Assembly (NCBI GenBank): GCA_020723365.1
Contig: DYJB01000001.1
Span: forward strand, 1-20,531
Direction of reading: 5' to 3'
DNA: 20,531 nucleotides
DNA from: Candidatus Aquidulcis sp.
GTDB taxonomy: Bacteria; Chloroflexota; Anaerolineae; Anaerolineales; E44-bin32
This document shows, piece by piece, positions 12,141 through 20,051 of the stretch. The translations under genes were made by a program, and so were the position numbers. Within the stretch, counting starts at the first letter, position 1. The number at the start of each line of letters is the position of its first letter. The notes under the pieces are model-generated. The model saw only the letters and a list, made by a program, of their open reading frames with translations. It was not told the origin of the DNA and searched no databases.

Positions 12141-12213
12141 AGCCCTCCAGATCGCGGGTGCCGACGGCGTACTCAGCGTGCTTACCTTGGCCCCGAAGTG
12201 GCACTTGAGGGCT
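12141..12213. repeat. Nested inverted repeat upstream of mrr
   Basis: AGCCCTC (12141-12147) pairs with GAGGGCT (12207-12213), and inside it GGTGCC/GGCAC (12157-12162 with 12200-12204) forms a second stem. It fills most of the gap between the HsdR relic and the Mrr start. It could terminate the hsd transcript or control mrr; no T-run supports the first and no known operator the second. Confidence 0.35.
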
Positions 12214-12214
12214 G

Positions 12215-12328
12215 TCAGGCTGCCCACCCCTCGCTCGACACTTCCGCCTGTTCCAACACGGTCAGCGTCGCCTTCTCCTGTCTGTCCGGTGGGTGACCGC
12301 ATTGGTCCACGATGTAATTGCCTGCTGC
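12215..12328 (-). pseudogene. Relic of a DUF3387-type HsdR C-terminus
   Basis: Directly after the TAG of the peptidase gene and in the same frame, 37 sense codons run to a TGA at 12215. Their translation contains 'HPPDRQEKATLTVLEQAEV' and ends with a Gly-Trp-Ala-Ala. This closely resembles, from memory, the extreme C-terminus of DUF3387-containing type I restriction subunits (pattern Y/H-P-P-D-x-Q-E-x-A...V-L-x-Q-A-E-x-L...W). The intact HsdR in this window ends in an unrelated way, so this is not its own tail. It appears to be the last scrap of a second hsdR replaced by, or recombined with, the present system. There is no start codon with a ribosome site of its own. Reading through the TAG is an alternative I consider unlikely. 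Confidence 0.55.
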
Positions 12329-13045
12329 CTACTCGTACCAAGTCTCCGCGCCCAGTGGCAGCTCATTGAGCTCCGCCCTCGCCTCGCGCCATGCCGGGTA
12401 GTGTTTGCTCATCAGTGTGAGGAACTGCTCGCTGTGGGTGGGTGCAATCAGGTGGAGCATCTCGTGGACGACCACATACTCGAGTAGGTCCTTGGGCTTC
12501 TTCACGAGCTCTGTGTTCAGGCGGATCGTCCGCGCGCGGTAGTTGCAGCTGCCCCACTTCGTCTTCATGCGCTGGAGGAAGTACCTGGATACCTCGACTC
12601 CCAGCTTGGGCTCCCACCTGCGGATCAGTTCGGGCACCACGTCGTGCAGAAGTGCCTTGTGCCATGCATGCACCACCGCCTCACGCTTCGCCCGGTTGCT
12701 ACCCGGGCGCACTGCGAGCATGATATTGCGGTGACCAAGGCGGATGGCGGGCTTTGCATCCTCTTCCCTCAGAGAAAGCAAATAGCGCCTGCCCCAGAGG
12801 TAGTGGCTCTCACGCTCAACGAACTGGCGAAGCGTTTCCCTCGCTTGCCCACGCAGCTTCGCCTGCTGATCCCGGATCCAACCGAGCTTGGATAGCGCGT
12901 ATGCGCGGGCCACCTCTGAGCGCGTTCCCTTCGGCGTTACTAGCGTGACGCGCCCGTTCGGTGGGTGCACGGACAGGTGGGCATGTTTGACGTCCTTGCG
13001 ACTCACGGCAATTGCGATCTCGCCGATCTGGATCGTCTCTACCAT
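12329..13045 (-). CDS. YgjP-like M48-family metallopeptidase (DUF45), coupled to hsdR
   Basis: A 238-residue zinc peptidase-like protein. The active site is His194-Glu-Met-Leu-His198 in 'VVVHEMLHLIAPTH', with a third ligand candidate at His204. 'KWGSC' (163-167) is a hallmark of the YgjP/DUF45 family, and 'NTELVKKPKDLLEYVVVHE' precedes the site as usual. Length matches the family (about 230). Its ATG shares the A of the hsdR stop (TGATG), so it is translated by coupling and belongs to the R-M operon. Such peptidases are often seen beside hsdR. A role in processing or controlling HsdR, possibly limiting self-damage, is an inference. It ends in TAG just before the HsdR relic. Confidence 0.9.
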   Translation of the reverse strand: MVETIQIGEIAIAVSRKDVKHAHLSVHPPNGRVTLVTPKGTRSEVARAYALSKLGWIRDQQAKLRGQARETLRQFVERESHYLWGRRYLLSLREEDAKPAIRLGHRNIMLAVRPGSNRAKREAVVHAWHKALLHDVVPELIRRWEPKLGVEVSRYFLQRMKTKWGSCNYRARTIRLNTELVKKPKDLLEYVVVHEMLHLIAPTHSEQFLTLMSKHYPAWREARAELNELPLGAETWYE

Positions 13046-16000
13046 CAGTATCCCGGTTGGTTCTTGATGAGCTCGAAGAGCGCCAATGTGGCTTTGCGGT
13101 CGCGGTCTAGTAGCGGGAACAGCGCGTTCAGCACCTGCGCCTCGCGCGCCTGGTCGCCTTTCCAGCCCGCGGGCGCCCGCTCGCGCATCGTCTGGTCGAT
13201 TTCGAGCGCCAATCTGACGAGTTCATCTCCGTACTCGGCGCGCGGCTCCGCTACCTGGGCTGCCCCGGTCCGCCCCGCCGCGAGAATGCTGGGGAGGTTG
13301 TTGTAGATCACCGTTGCCTCTCGCTTGCCGTGCAGCGCTGCGGGTACGCCCTCGTCGGGTTGCTTCGCAGCCAGCCGCTTCACCAGCGCCTCAGCTTTTC
13401 GTAGAAACTCCTCATACGCGGCTGCGTCCGCCCGGCTCTGCTTGATCAGATCGTCGAGCAGCTTGGACATCTGCTCGTAGAAGCGGGGGTCGGTGAGTTG
13501 CTCGCGGACGATGGTCTTCCGGACGTTGTTGATGACCCCTTCGGCAATGGCATTCCTCGAGAGCTTGCCCTTCTCGTTGAGCTTTCGGGCGATGGCGTCG
13601 TGGATTCCCGTCTCGATGATGAACTCGGTGAGCGACATCTCGCCCAACTCACCCAGGTCGGCCGCAGGATCGGCCTGGACATAGGTGTTCAGGAGGTGGC
13701 GCATGTCCGCCTCGTAGGGCTTGATGTCGAGCTCCTCACCCGAGTGCTTCTTGATGGCGGAACGGATCTCGCTATAGAACTCCGCCTCGTGCAGAAGCGC
13801 GGTTGCATCGGTGTTGGAGTAACCGGCTTCGGTCAGGTCCTGCACAACCGAGGCGAACGCCCGCACGAAGGTCGCAGTGGCCTTGTAGAACGAGACCCGA
13901 AGCGTCTCGGTCTCAATCAGCGCATTCGGGTAAGCGGCGTCGCCACAGAAGTAGCGGAGGAACTGCTCCACTTCACGCGGTTGCGCGACCGGCTCGCACA
14001 GATAGCGCAGAGCCTCACGGGCCTCGTCGAGCTTCTTCTTGCCCCCGGCTAGCCAGCTCATGAGGTAAACGTTGTTGTCGCCGCCATTGCCCGGATCGAG
14101 GTCCAGCTCGTCGGAGTTGTAGACAGCTATCGCTTCTTGTACCTCGCCGAACAGCTCCTTAAAGTCCACGATGTGGCCGTAGTCCTTGTCGTCGCCGTCC
14201 AGCCGGTTGGTGCGGCAGATCGCCTGGAACAAGTCATGGTCGTGGATGGCGTGGTCGAGGTAGATGTAGGTGCAGCTCGGGGCATCGAAGCCAGTCAGCA
14301 GCTTGCTGACGACGATCAGGAGTTTCATGTTCGCCGGCTCTTCGATGAAGCGGCGCTTGGTCTCGTCCTCGTACTGCTTGGTGGTCTGGCCCTGCTTGAG
14401 GACGTGCTGCGTGTAGGTGTCGAACTTGTAGCGTGCGTCGCTATTCGCCGGCTCGAGCGCAATGTCCCCGGGGTGGGGCTCGTAGGAGGAGACGATCCCG
14501 CAGTACGGGCCGAAGCTCGTGTTGCGAAAGAGCCGGTAGTAGTGGCAGGCGTCGTAGATCGACTCCGCAACCAAGATCGCCGTTCCCCGATCGTTGTTCA
14601 ATCGCGGCTTGAGTGCGAAGTCGGCAATGATGGCGGCGATGATCTCGCGCTTGCGCCCCTCAGCACTCATCAGCTCTTCCATGGTCGCCCAACGCCTGCG
14701 CAGGACCGCCTTCTGGAAGTTGTTGAGGCCCTTGGTCTTCTGCTCAAACCACTGGTCGATCGCTGCCTGCGAGGTCAGCCGCTCACGCACGTCGCGAGCT
14801 TCGTACTTGAGGTCAAGTATGACCCCATCGGCAACGCCCTCGCGGAGTTTATAGGTGTGGATGTAGGTGCCGAAGACATCCCGCGTCAGCTGCCTGTCTT
14901 TGCGCAGGAGAGGCGTCGCTGTGAAGCCTATGAAGATGGCGCCCTCCAGCCAGCGCTTCATCTGCTTGTTCATGTCACCGCCCTGCGTGCGATGGCACTC
15001 GTCCACGAACACGTAGATGCGGCCCTGGACAGGAGGGGGCGGACCCTTCAGGTCGGCCGGGTCGAACTTGTGGACGAGAGCGCACATGAGGCGTGGCGTG
15101 CTCGCACCGAGCTTGTCAATGAACTCGGCTCGCGAGGTGATGCGCGGCGAGGGGGACTCCGGGCCTACAACCCCGGCGTTCTTCATCACCCCTTCAATCT
15201 GTTTGTCCAGCTCGTCGCGGTCGGTGACGACAAGGATGCGGGCCTCCGAGTCGTGCTCCAGTAACCACTTTGCGATGAACACCATGACGATGCTCTTGCC
15301 GCTGCCCTGGGTGTGCCAGATGACGCCGCCCTCGCGCTTGGCAACGCGCTCCTGCGCGGCCTTTACACCGAAGAACTGGTGAGGTCGCGGTATCTTCTTC
15401 TGGCCGGCGTCGAAGATGATGAAGTTGCGAATCAGGTCGAGCAGACGGCCTTTGTCGCAAATCTGGGCGAGCGGCCGGTCGAGCAGTCCTCCGGCGGCGG
15501 GCGCAGCGCCGGGCGGGGCCTCGTCCTTCCACTCCACGAAAAACTGCTCTGGAGTGCCAGTTGTACCGTAGCGCAGCCCTTGGGAGTCGCTGCCCGCCAG
15601 CAGGAGCTGCACGGTGCTGAAGAAGCCCTTGTTGAAGATCTCTTCCTGATTGGTGATGAGCTGGCGCACGCCGTCGGCCAGCTCCACCGAACTCCGCTTG
15701 AGTTCGATCACCGCGATGGCGAGGCCGTTGAGATAGAGCACGATGTCCGGCCGCCGCTCGTAGCCACCGGTGAGCGTCACCTCCTCGGCCAGCGCGAAGT
15801 CGTTGTTTTCCGGGTGCTCCCAGTCGATCAGGTGAACCGTTTCATGCGCCTGCCCCGCGGCGATCTGCACTGGCACGCCGTAGCGCAGGAGCTGGTAGGT
15901 GCGCAGGTTGGCCTGGTAGAGCGTGATGCCCGTCGAGTCCACGGCGGTCTCGAGCTTCTGAAGAGCCGCGGAGATGTGGGCGACTGAGTAGCCGCGGGCT

Positions 16001-16164
16001 ATCAGGTTGTCGCGCAGAAGCGCCGTTTCGATCGGGCGGTTGTTGTCTCGATCCTTCCATTCACCGAGGTAGCGGTAGCCGAGGTTGTCGGGCCGCACCG
16101 GATCGGTGAACAGGGCGATGACCCGGTTCTGCGTCTTGCGCTCGGAGCGGGGTTGCTCAGGCAT
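13045..16164 (-). CDS. hsdR: Type I restriction enzyme, R (endonuclease/translocase) subunit
   Basis: A 1039-residue subunit of the type I complex (R2M2S). The N-terminal nuclease domain has Asp140 in 'RRPDIVLYLNG' and Glu154-Leu-Lys156 in 'AVIELKR', the PD-(D/E)XK core. The SF2 helicase motor follows: Walker A GSGKS (287-291) in 'WHTQGSGKS', DECH (388-391), 'GFTATPL' (motif III) and 'ICRTNR' (motif VI). A helical C-terminal region presumably binds HsdM. It cuts DNA lacking methylation at the site read by HsdS after ATP-driven translocation. All key residues are present and the length is normal, so it should be functional. Its start overlaps the hsdS end by eight bases, and its stop overlaps the peptidase start. 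Confidence 0.96.
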   Translation of the reverse strand: MPEQPRSERKTQNRVIALFTDPVRPDNLGYRYLGEWKDRDNNRPIETALLRDNLIARGYSVAHISAALQKLETAVDSTGITLYQANLRTYQLLRYGVPVQIAAGQAHETVHLIDWEHPENNDFALAEEVTLTGGYERRPDIVLYLNGLAIAVIELKRSSVELADGVRQLITNQEEIFNKGFFSTVQLLLAGSDSQGLRYGTTGTPEQFFVEWKDEAPPGAAPAAGGLLDRPLAQICDKGRLLDLIRNFIIFDAGQKKIPRPHQFFGVKAAQERVAKREGGVIWHTQGSGKSIVMVFIAKWLLEHDSEARILVVTDRDELDKQIEGVMKNAGVVGPESPSPRITSRAEFIDKLGASTPRLMCALVHKFDPADLKGPPPPVQGRIYVFVDECHRTQGGDMNKQMKRWLEGAIFIGFTATPLLRKDRQLTRDVFGTYIHTYKLREGVADGVILDLKYEARDVRERLTSQAAIDQWFEQKTKGLNNFQKAVLRRRWATMEELMSAEGRKREIIAAIIADFALKPRLNNDRGTAILVAESIYDACHYYRLFRNTSFGPYCGIVSSYEPHPGDIALEPANSDARYKFDTYTQHVLKQGQTTKQYEDETKRRFIEEPANMKLLIVVSKLLTGFDAPSCTYIYLDHAIHDHDLFQAICRTNRLDGDDKDYGHIVDFKELFGEVQEAIAVYNSDELDLDPGNGGDNNVYLMSWLAGGKKKLDEAREALRYLCEPVAQPREVEQFLRYFCGDAAYPNALIETETLRVSFYKATATFVRAFASVVQDLTEAGYSNTDATALLHEAEFYSEIRSAIKKHSGEELDIKPYEADMRHLLNTYVQADPAADLGELGEMSLTEFIIETGIHDAIARKLNEKGKLSRNAIAEGVINNVRKTIVREQLTDPRFYEQMSKLLDDLIKQSRADAAAYEEFLRKAEALVKRLAAKQPDEGVPAALHGKREATVIYNNLPSILAAGRTGAAQVAEPRAEYGDELVRLALEIDQTMRERAPAGWKGDQAREAQVLNALFPLLDRDRKATLALFELIKNQPGY

Positions 16165-17377
16165 GGGGCGCCTCTGGTTTCACGAGCCGCGTCCTGCCGG
16201 TGAGCAGCTCCTGCATAATCGCCTGCTTGAGATCACGGGCCTTGTCGCGGCGGGCTTCGAGCGCGGCCAGTTCGGCGTCCATGTCGGAGAGGACGGCGGC
16301 GATGGCGGTTTGCTCCCTGGGGTCGCCTGGGAGCGCAGTCTCATAGTCAAGAATCGTTTCGTCTCGGCACGTGGGGTATGTTCCTCCAATCGAGTTCTCT
16401 CCGAGGTATGCCAAGAAGGTCGGCTGGCATACCAAGTGAAACAGCAGGCCATTCGCTGGTCGAAGCCGGCAGAAGGCGCTCGAGACGTACAGGGAGGACT
16501 GAGTGACCGCGATCGCACCTCTGGTTGGCCGGACCGTAGAAATCAGCAGCGTGCCAGCTGGAACTTTCACTGCACCGGGGACGGACAGCTTCTCTTTCTG
16601 CGAGAGGCTGTAGGACTTGAGTTCCACATCAATGTCGCCAATCTCGACGTACCCCACGTCTCCGCCGGCGGTCCTTACGCCATCAACGTACTCGCACATC
16701 TCGCTGATCTTCGTCTTGGTCCACTCCCCGCTGAAGCCGGGGAGGCGGGTCTGGCCGGTCAGGAGCTGCTGCATGGCGGCCTGTCTGAGGTCGCGCTTCT
16801 TGGCGATGAGCCGATCCAGCCCGTCCAGCAGCGCATCCACGTCGCTCAACGCCGCCGCGATGGCGCGTTGTTCGGGGAGCGGGGGACGGGCAACGAGAAG
16901 ATTCCTCATCTCGCCGACGTTGAAGTGCTTCTGAGCCAGTCCACCCTGATTTCGAAGAACCTGTTCCTTGCCAAAGGCGGAGTTAACCCAAGCGGCTAGG
17001 AAATCAGGGTCGAGCTCTTTGGATGGCCTCGTGATCAAGATGTCGATGCAGTTCCACCCCGCATGCTGAGTGCGCACAACGGCACTTGTTCCTGGGTATC
17101 CTGTTCGCACCGTCAGCACATCACCCGCGCGTGTCTGGCTCTTTGCCAGCAGAGCATTCGACGCATCGGTGATGAAGACCAAGTCTGTGTCTGTGATCCC
17201 TCCTTCGCGGATATTTGCAGAGCGCAGGGCTGGAATGCCATGTCGCACGTAGTATTGAGTGGGGCGAATCACGATCCCTACCGTGATGCGCTCACTCAAC
17301 TCTGAGCACGGACGAACCTCCCATTCCTCCGGTATAACGCCCACGTCCGTCTGCTTGTATCCTGGCCTCACTTCCAT
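16157..17377 (-). CDS. hsdS: Type I restriction enzyme, S (specificity) subunit
   Basis: A 406-residue DNA-recognition subunit with the usual two-fold layout. Target recognition domain 1 (about 1-165) is followed by the first conserved helical spacer ('PLPEQRAIAAALSDVDALL...LLTGQTRLPGF', about 166-215). Target recognition domain 2 (about 216-350) is followed by a second, related spacer (about 354-400, 'REQTAIAAVLSDMDAEL...LLTGRTRL'). The two domains read the halves of a bipartite site and orient HsdM and HsdR on it; the recognised sequence cannot be predicted. 'YKQTDVGVIPEEWEV' is a typical opening. It overlaps hsdM by ten bases and hsdR by eight. The repeated spacers are also similar at DNA level and could allow domain exchange. 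Domain 2 looks a little less GC-rich than the rest of the operon, as is usual for recognition domains. Confidence 0.96.
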   Translation of the reverse strand: MEVRPGYKQTDVGVIPEEWEVRPCSELSERITVGIVIRPTQYYVRHGIPALRSANIREGGITDTDLVFITDASNALLAKSQTRAGDVLTVRTGYPGTSAVVRTQHAGWNCIDILITRPSKELDPDFLAAWVNSAFGKEQVLRNQGGLAQKHFNVGEMRNLLVARPPLPEQRAIAAALSDVDALLDGLDRLIAKKRDLRQAAMQQLLTGQTRLPGFSGEWTKTKISEMCEYVDGVRTAGGDVGYVEIGDIDVELKSYSLSQKEKLSVPGAVKVPAGTLLISTVRPTRGAIAVTQSSLYVSSAFCRLRPANGLLFHLVCQPTFLAYLGENSIGGTYPTCRDETILDYETALPGDPREQTAIAAVLSDMDAELAALEARRDKARDLKQAIMQELLTGRTRLVKPEAPHA

Positions 17378-19860
17378 ACTTCCCCCATCTTCTTCAGGTG
17401 CTCGTTCACCCGGGCGGCGAGCGTCGCCACCTCCTCCGTGAGCTGGGGCAGCGGCGCGGCGTAGCGTTCGGCAAGCTGGCGGACGCGGCCGGTGAGGGTC
17501 TGCGAGACGCGGTCAAGCTCGCCCTGCACGGCTGCCGACAGACGGGCCATCCACTTGTCATCCACCACCAGCGTCTTGATCTCGGCCTCGGTGAGCTTGG
17601 GGTACTTGGCGTCGATCTTCTCTTCGAGGTCCTCCTGCGCGGTCTTGCGCTCGGCCTTGGCCTCCGATTGCTGATCCAGGAGGTCGGCATACGCCTCGAG
17701 CGCCGCACGCTCGTCCGCGTAGAGCGGGTCCTTGCCGATCTCCTTCAGCCGTGCCTTCACGGCCTTCGCGGCGATCTTCTGCTTGTCGCCCTCGCCTTCG
17801 ATCACCTCGGCCAGCAGCCCATCCTCGCCGCTGTTCTCCTCGCGCATCTCCTCGAGCTGTTGCTCGAGCGTGGCGAGCTGGTTGTCGAGCGCTTCGATGG
17901 CATCGCGTTCGGCGGGGAAGTAGCGGGCGACGAGAATCGGCGCTGGAACGAGGTCCGACTTGAAGCGCCGCTTGCCCTTCAGGTAGTCGTGCGGCTCCGG
18001 CCAGGTGAGCTTGTTGTTCTTGTCCTTGACCTGGACGATCTCGCGCGGCTGCGCGCCCTTCACCCAGCCGTCGGCAGCGATCAGGTAGGCATCGTCCTGC
18101 ATCGTCTCGGCCCAGTAGTCCATCAGGTGCTGGTAGATGTCGTAGGCATCGAGCAGCGGCGCCTGGCGGAACGCAGCCAGCAGGTCCTCCGCAATCGTCT
18201 CGATTAGGGCCTTGGGGTGTCCGTCCTTGCCGAAACCGGTGAGGCGCGGCGTCGTGGCCGTGCGCCAGTCGGCGAAGACCTTCGTCGCCTTCTGCTGAAA
18301 TGCGGAGAACTCGCCGTGGCCGAGGATGGCGGGCTTCACCTCGGTGAGCGCCGGCTTCAGACGCGCGTAGCCGGGGCGGCCTCCCGTCTTGTCGAATGCC
18401 TCAAACAGCACACTGCGCACGCTCGGGAGCACCTTCCAGTATGCGCCGAGCGCGTCCAGATCGCGCTCCGGGATGCCGCCACGCAGGTGGCCGTCGATGT
18501 CCTGAAGGTCCTCCGGCTCGGTGCTGTCGATGTAGCGCGGCAGGTTGAGGTTGAAGTCGTTCTTCGGATCGGATATCTCGTCCAGCGGCACCATTCGCGC
18601 GTAGTGCGCGACATCTGCCTGCCGGGTAAAGGTGTCGACGATCCTGTGGATGTCCTGCTCGCGCAGTCGGTTCTTCGGGCCGTCCTTCCTGAACCCCTTG
18701 GATGCGTCGATCATGAACACGCCCTTGCGGCCGGCGGCGTTCTCCTTGTCGAGCACAACGATACAGGCGGGGATGCCGGTGCCGTAGAACAGGTTGGCGG
18801 GCAGCCCGATGATGCCCTTAAGGTAGCCGGAGCGAACGAGCTGCTGGCGGATGGTGCCCTCGGCGCCGCCGCGAAAGAGCACGCCGTGGGGCAGGATGCA
18901 GGCGCCTTTGCCCGCGCCCTTCAGCGAGCGGATGATGTGCAGCAGGTAGGCGTAGTCGCCCTGCTTGGTGGGCGGCTCGCCCCAGGCGAAGCGCTCGAAG
19001 GGGTCCTTCGAGGGCGTGAGCCCGGTCGTCCATGTCTTGTCGGAGAACGGCGGATTGGCGACGACGTAGTCGTAGGTACGGAGCTGCTCTCCGTCCATGA
19101 ACTTGGGCGCGGCCAGCGTGTTGCCAGAGAGGATGTTGGCCGTGGGAAAGTCGTGCAGGATCATGTTCATGCGGGCGAGGCCCGCCGTGGTCACGTCCTT
19201 CTCCTGCCCTTCGAGCGTGATGGGCTTGCCCGCCTCGGCGGCCACCTTGAGGAGCAGCGAGCCTGAACCGCAGGTCGGGTCGTAGGCGGTGGTGGACGCC
19301 TTCGTATTCTGCGGCGAGATGCCAATCACCTTGGCGATGACCCGGCTGACCTCGGCGGGGGTGTAGAACTGCCCCTTGCTCTTGCCACTCTCGGTGGCGA
19401 AATGCCGCATCAGGTACTCGTAGGCGTCGCCGAGGATGTCGTCGTGCTCGGCCCGGTTCTGCGAGAAGTCGAGCTGGGGGCTGGCGAAGATGTTGATCAG
19501 ATTCGTCAGCCGATCGACCATCTCCTTCCCCTGGCCTAGCTTGTTCGGGTCGTTGAAGTCGGGGAAGTCGCTGCGCGCTAGGCGCGCATTGGCATCGACG
19601 AGCGGCGCGATGACCTGCGTGTTGATCTTGTCGCCGATGTCGCTCTTGCCGCGGAGTTCGAGCATGTCCTTGAAGCTCGCGCCCTTCGGAATGGCGACCG
19701 GCGGCGCGAAGTCGGTGCTGGCCCCGTACTTGTCTGTGATGTACTTGATGAACAGCATAAACAGGACGTAGTCCTTGTATTGGCTGGCATCCATCCCGCC
19801 GCGCAGCTCGTCGCACGAGGCCCAGATCGAGGAGTAGAGGTCGGATTTCTTGATGGCCAT
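17368..19860 (-). CDS. hsdM: Type I restriction enzyme, M (methyltransferase) subunit, long form
   Basis: An 830-residue N6-adenine DNA methyltransferase subunit. The N-terminal helical domain (1-150, 'YKDYVLFMLFIKYITDKY') is typical. The SAM loop is DPTCGSG (194-200, motif I) and the catalytic motif IV is NPPF (269-272). 'GKSKGQFYTPAEVSRVI' is the family signature just before motif I. Compact HsdM proteins are near 500 residues; here about 330 more follow. These include a helical region with a highly charged, probably coiled-coil stretch at about 650-770 (rich in Glu, Lys and Ala). That extension occurs in a known long-HsdM subgroup and may bind HsdS or HsdR. A TAGGAT box and AGGA precede the ATG, suggesting the operon promoter lies in the 191-base gap. 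It overlaps hsdS by ten bases. Confidence 0.95.
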   Translation of the reverse strand: MAIKKSDLYSSIWASCDELRGGMDASQYKDYVLFMLFIKYITDKYGASTDFAPPVAIPKGASFKDMLELRGKSDIGDKINTQVIAPLVDANARLARSDFPDFNDPNKLGQGKEMVDRLTNLINIFASPQLDFSQNRAEHDDILGDAYEYLMRHFATESGKSKGQFYTPAEVSRVIAKVIGISPQNTKASTTAYDPTCGSGSLLLKVAAEAGKPITLEGQEKDVTTAGLARMNMILHDFPTANILSGNTLAAPKFMDGEQLRTYDYVVANPPFSDKTWTTGLTPSKDPFERFAWGEPPTKQGDYAYLLHIIRSLKGAGKGACILPHGVLFRGGAEGTIRQQLVRSGYLKGIIGLPANLFYGTGIPACIVVLDKENAAGRKGVFMIDASKGFRKDGPKNRLREQDIHRIVDTFTRQADVAHYARMVPLDEISDPKNDFNLNLPRYIDSTEPEDLQDIDGHLRGGIPERDLDALGAYWKVLPSVRSVLFEAFDKTGGRPGYARLKPALTEVKPAILGHGEFSAFQQKATKVFADWRTATTPRLTGFGKDGHPKALIETIAEDLLAAFRQAPLLDAYDIYQHLMDYWAETMQDDAYLIAADGWVKGAQPREIVQVKDKNNKLTWPEPHDYLKGKRRFKSDLVPAPILVARYFPAERDAIEALDNQLATLEQQLEEMREENSGEDGLLAEVIEGEGDKQKIAAKAVKARLKEIGKDPLYADERAALEAYADLLDQQSEAKAERKTAQEDLEEKIDAKYPKLTEAEIKTLVVDDKWMARLSAAVQGELDRVSQTLTGRVRQLAERYAAPLPQLTEEVATLAARVNEHLKKMGEVWK

Positions 19861-20051
19861 GGGTTCCTATCTCAGTATCCTAGCTCCCGCCTGAGCGGGA
19901 AGCCTCCAGCGAATCTGCCCGGCGGAAGCGGGCCAGCCATCGGTCATTCTCGCGCACAACCGCCGGCCAATCACCTCGCCCCATGGCCCAGCCCGCCGGG
20001 TCAGCTTCAGCGAGTTGTTGGGCGGCTTTCGGGGGCGTATCGCGACTCGGT
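19861..20051. other. Gap upstream of hsdM, probable operon promoter region
   Basis: About 190 bases between the HEPN-like gene and hsdM, both on the minus strand. A perfect inverted repeat TCCCGC-CTGA-GCGGGA (19885-19900) lies directly upstream of a TAGGAT -10-like box (minus strand, about 19877-19882). It could be an operator for the hsd operon or the terminator stem of the preceding gene; no T-run decides this. No other gene or repeat is seen. Confidence 0.4.

Noticed and set aside
12018..12341. 107-codon minus-strand frame between the peptidase and Mrr genes
   Set aside because: It overlaps the well-supported Mrr start and reads as low-complexity. The HsdR-like signal is in another frame.
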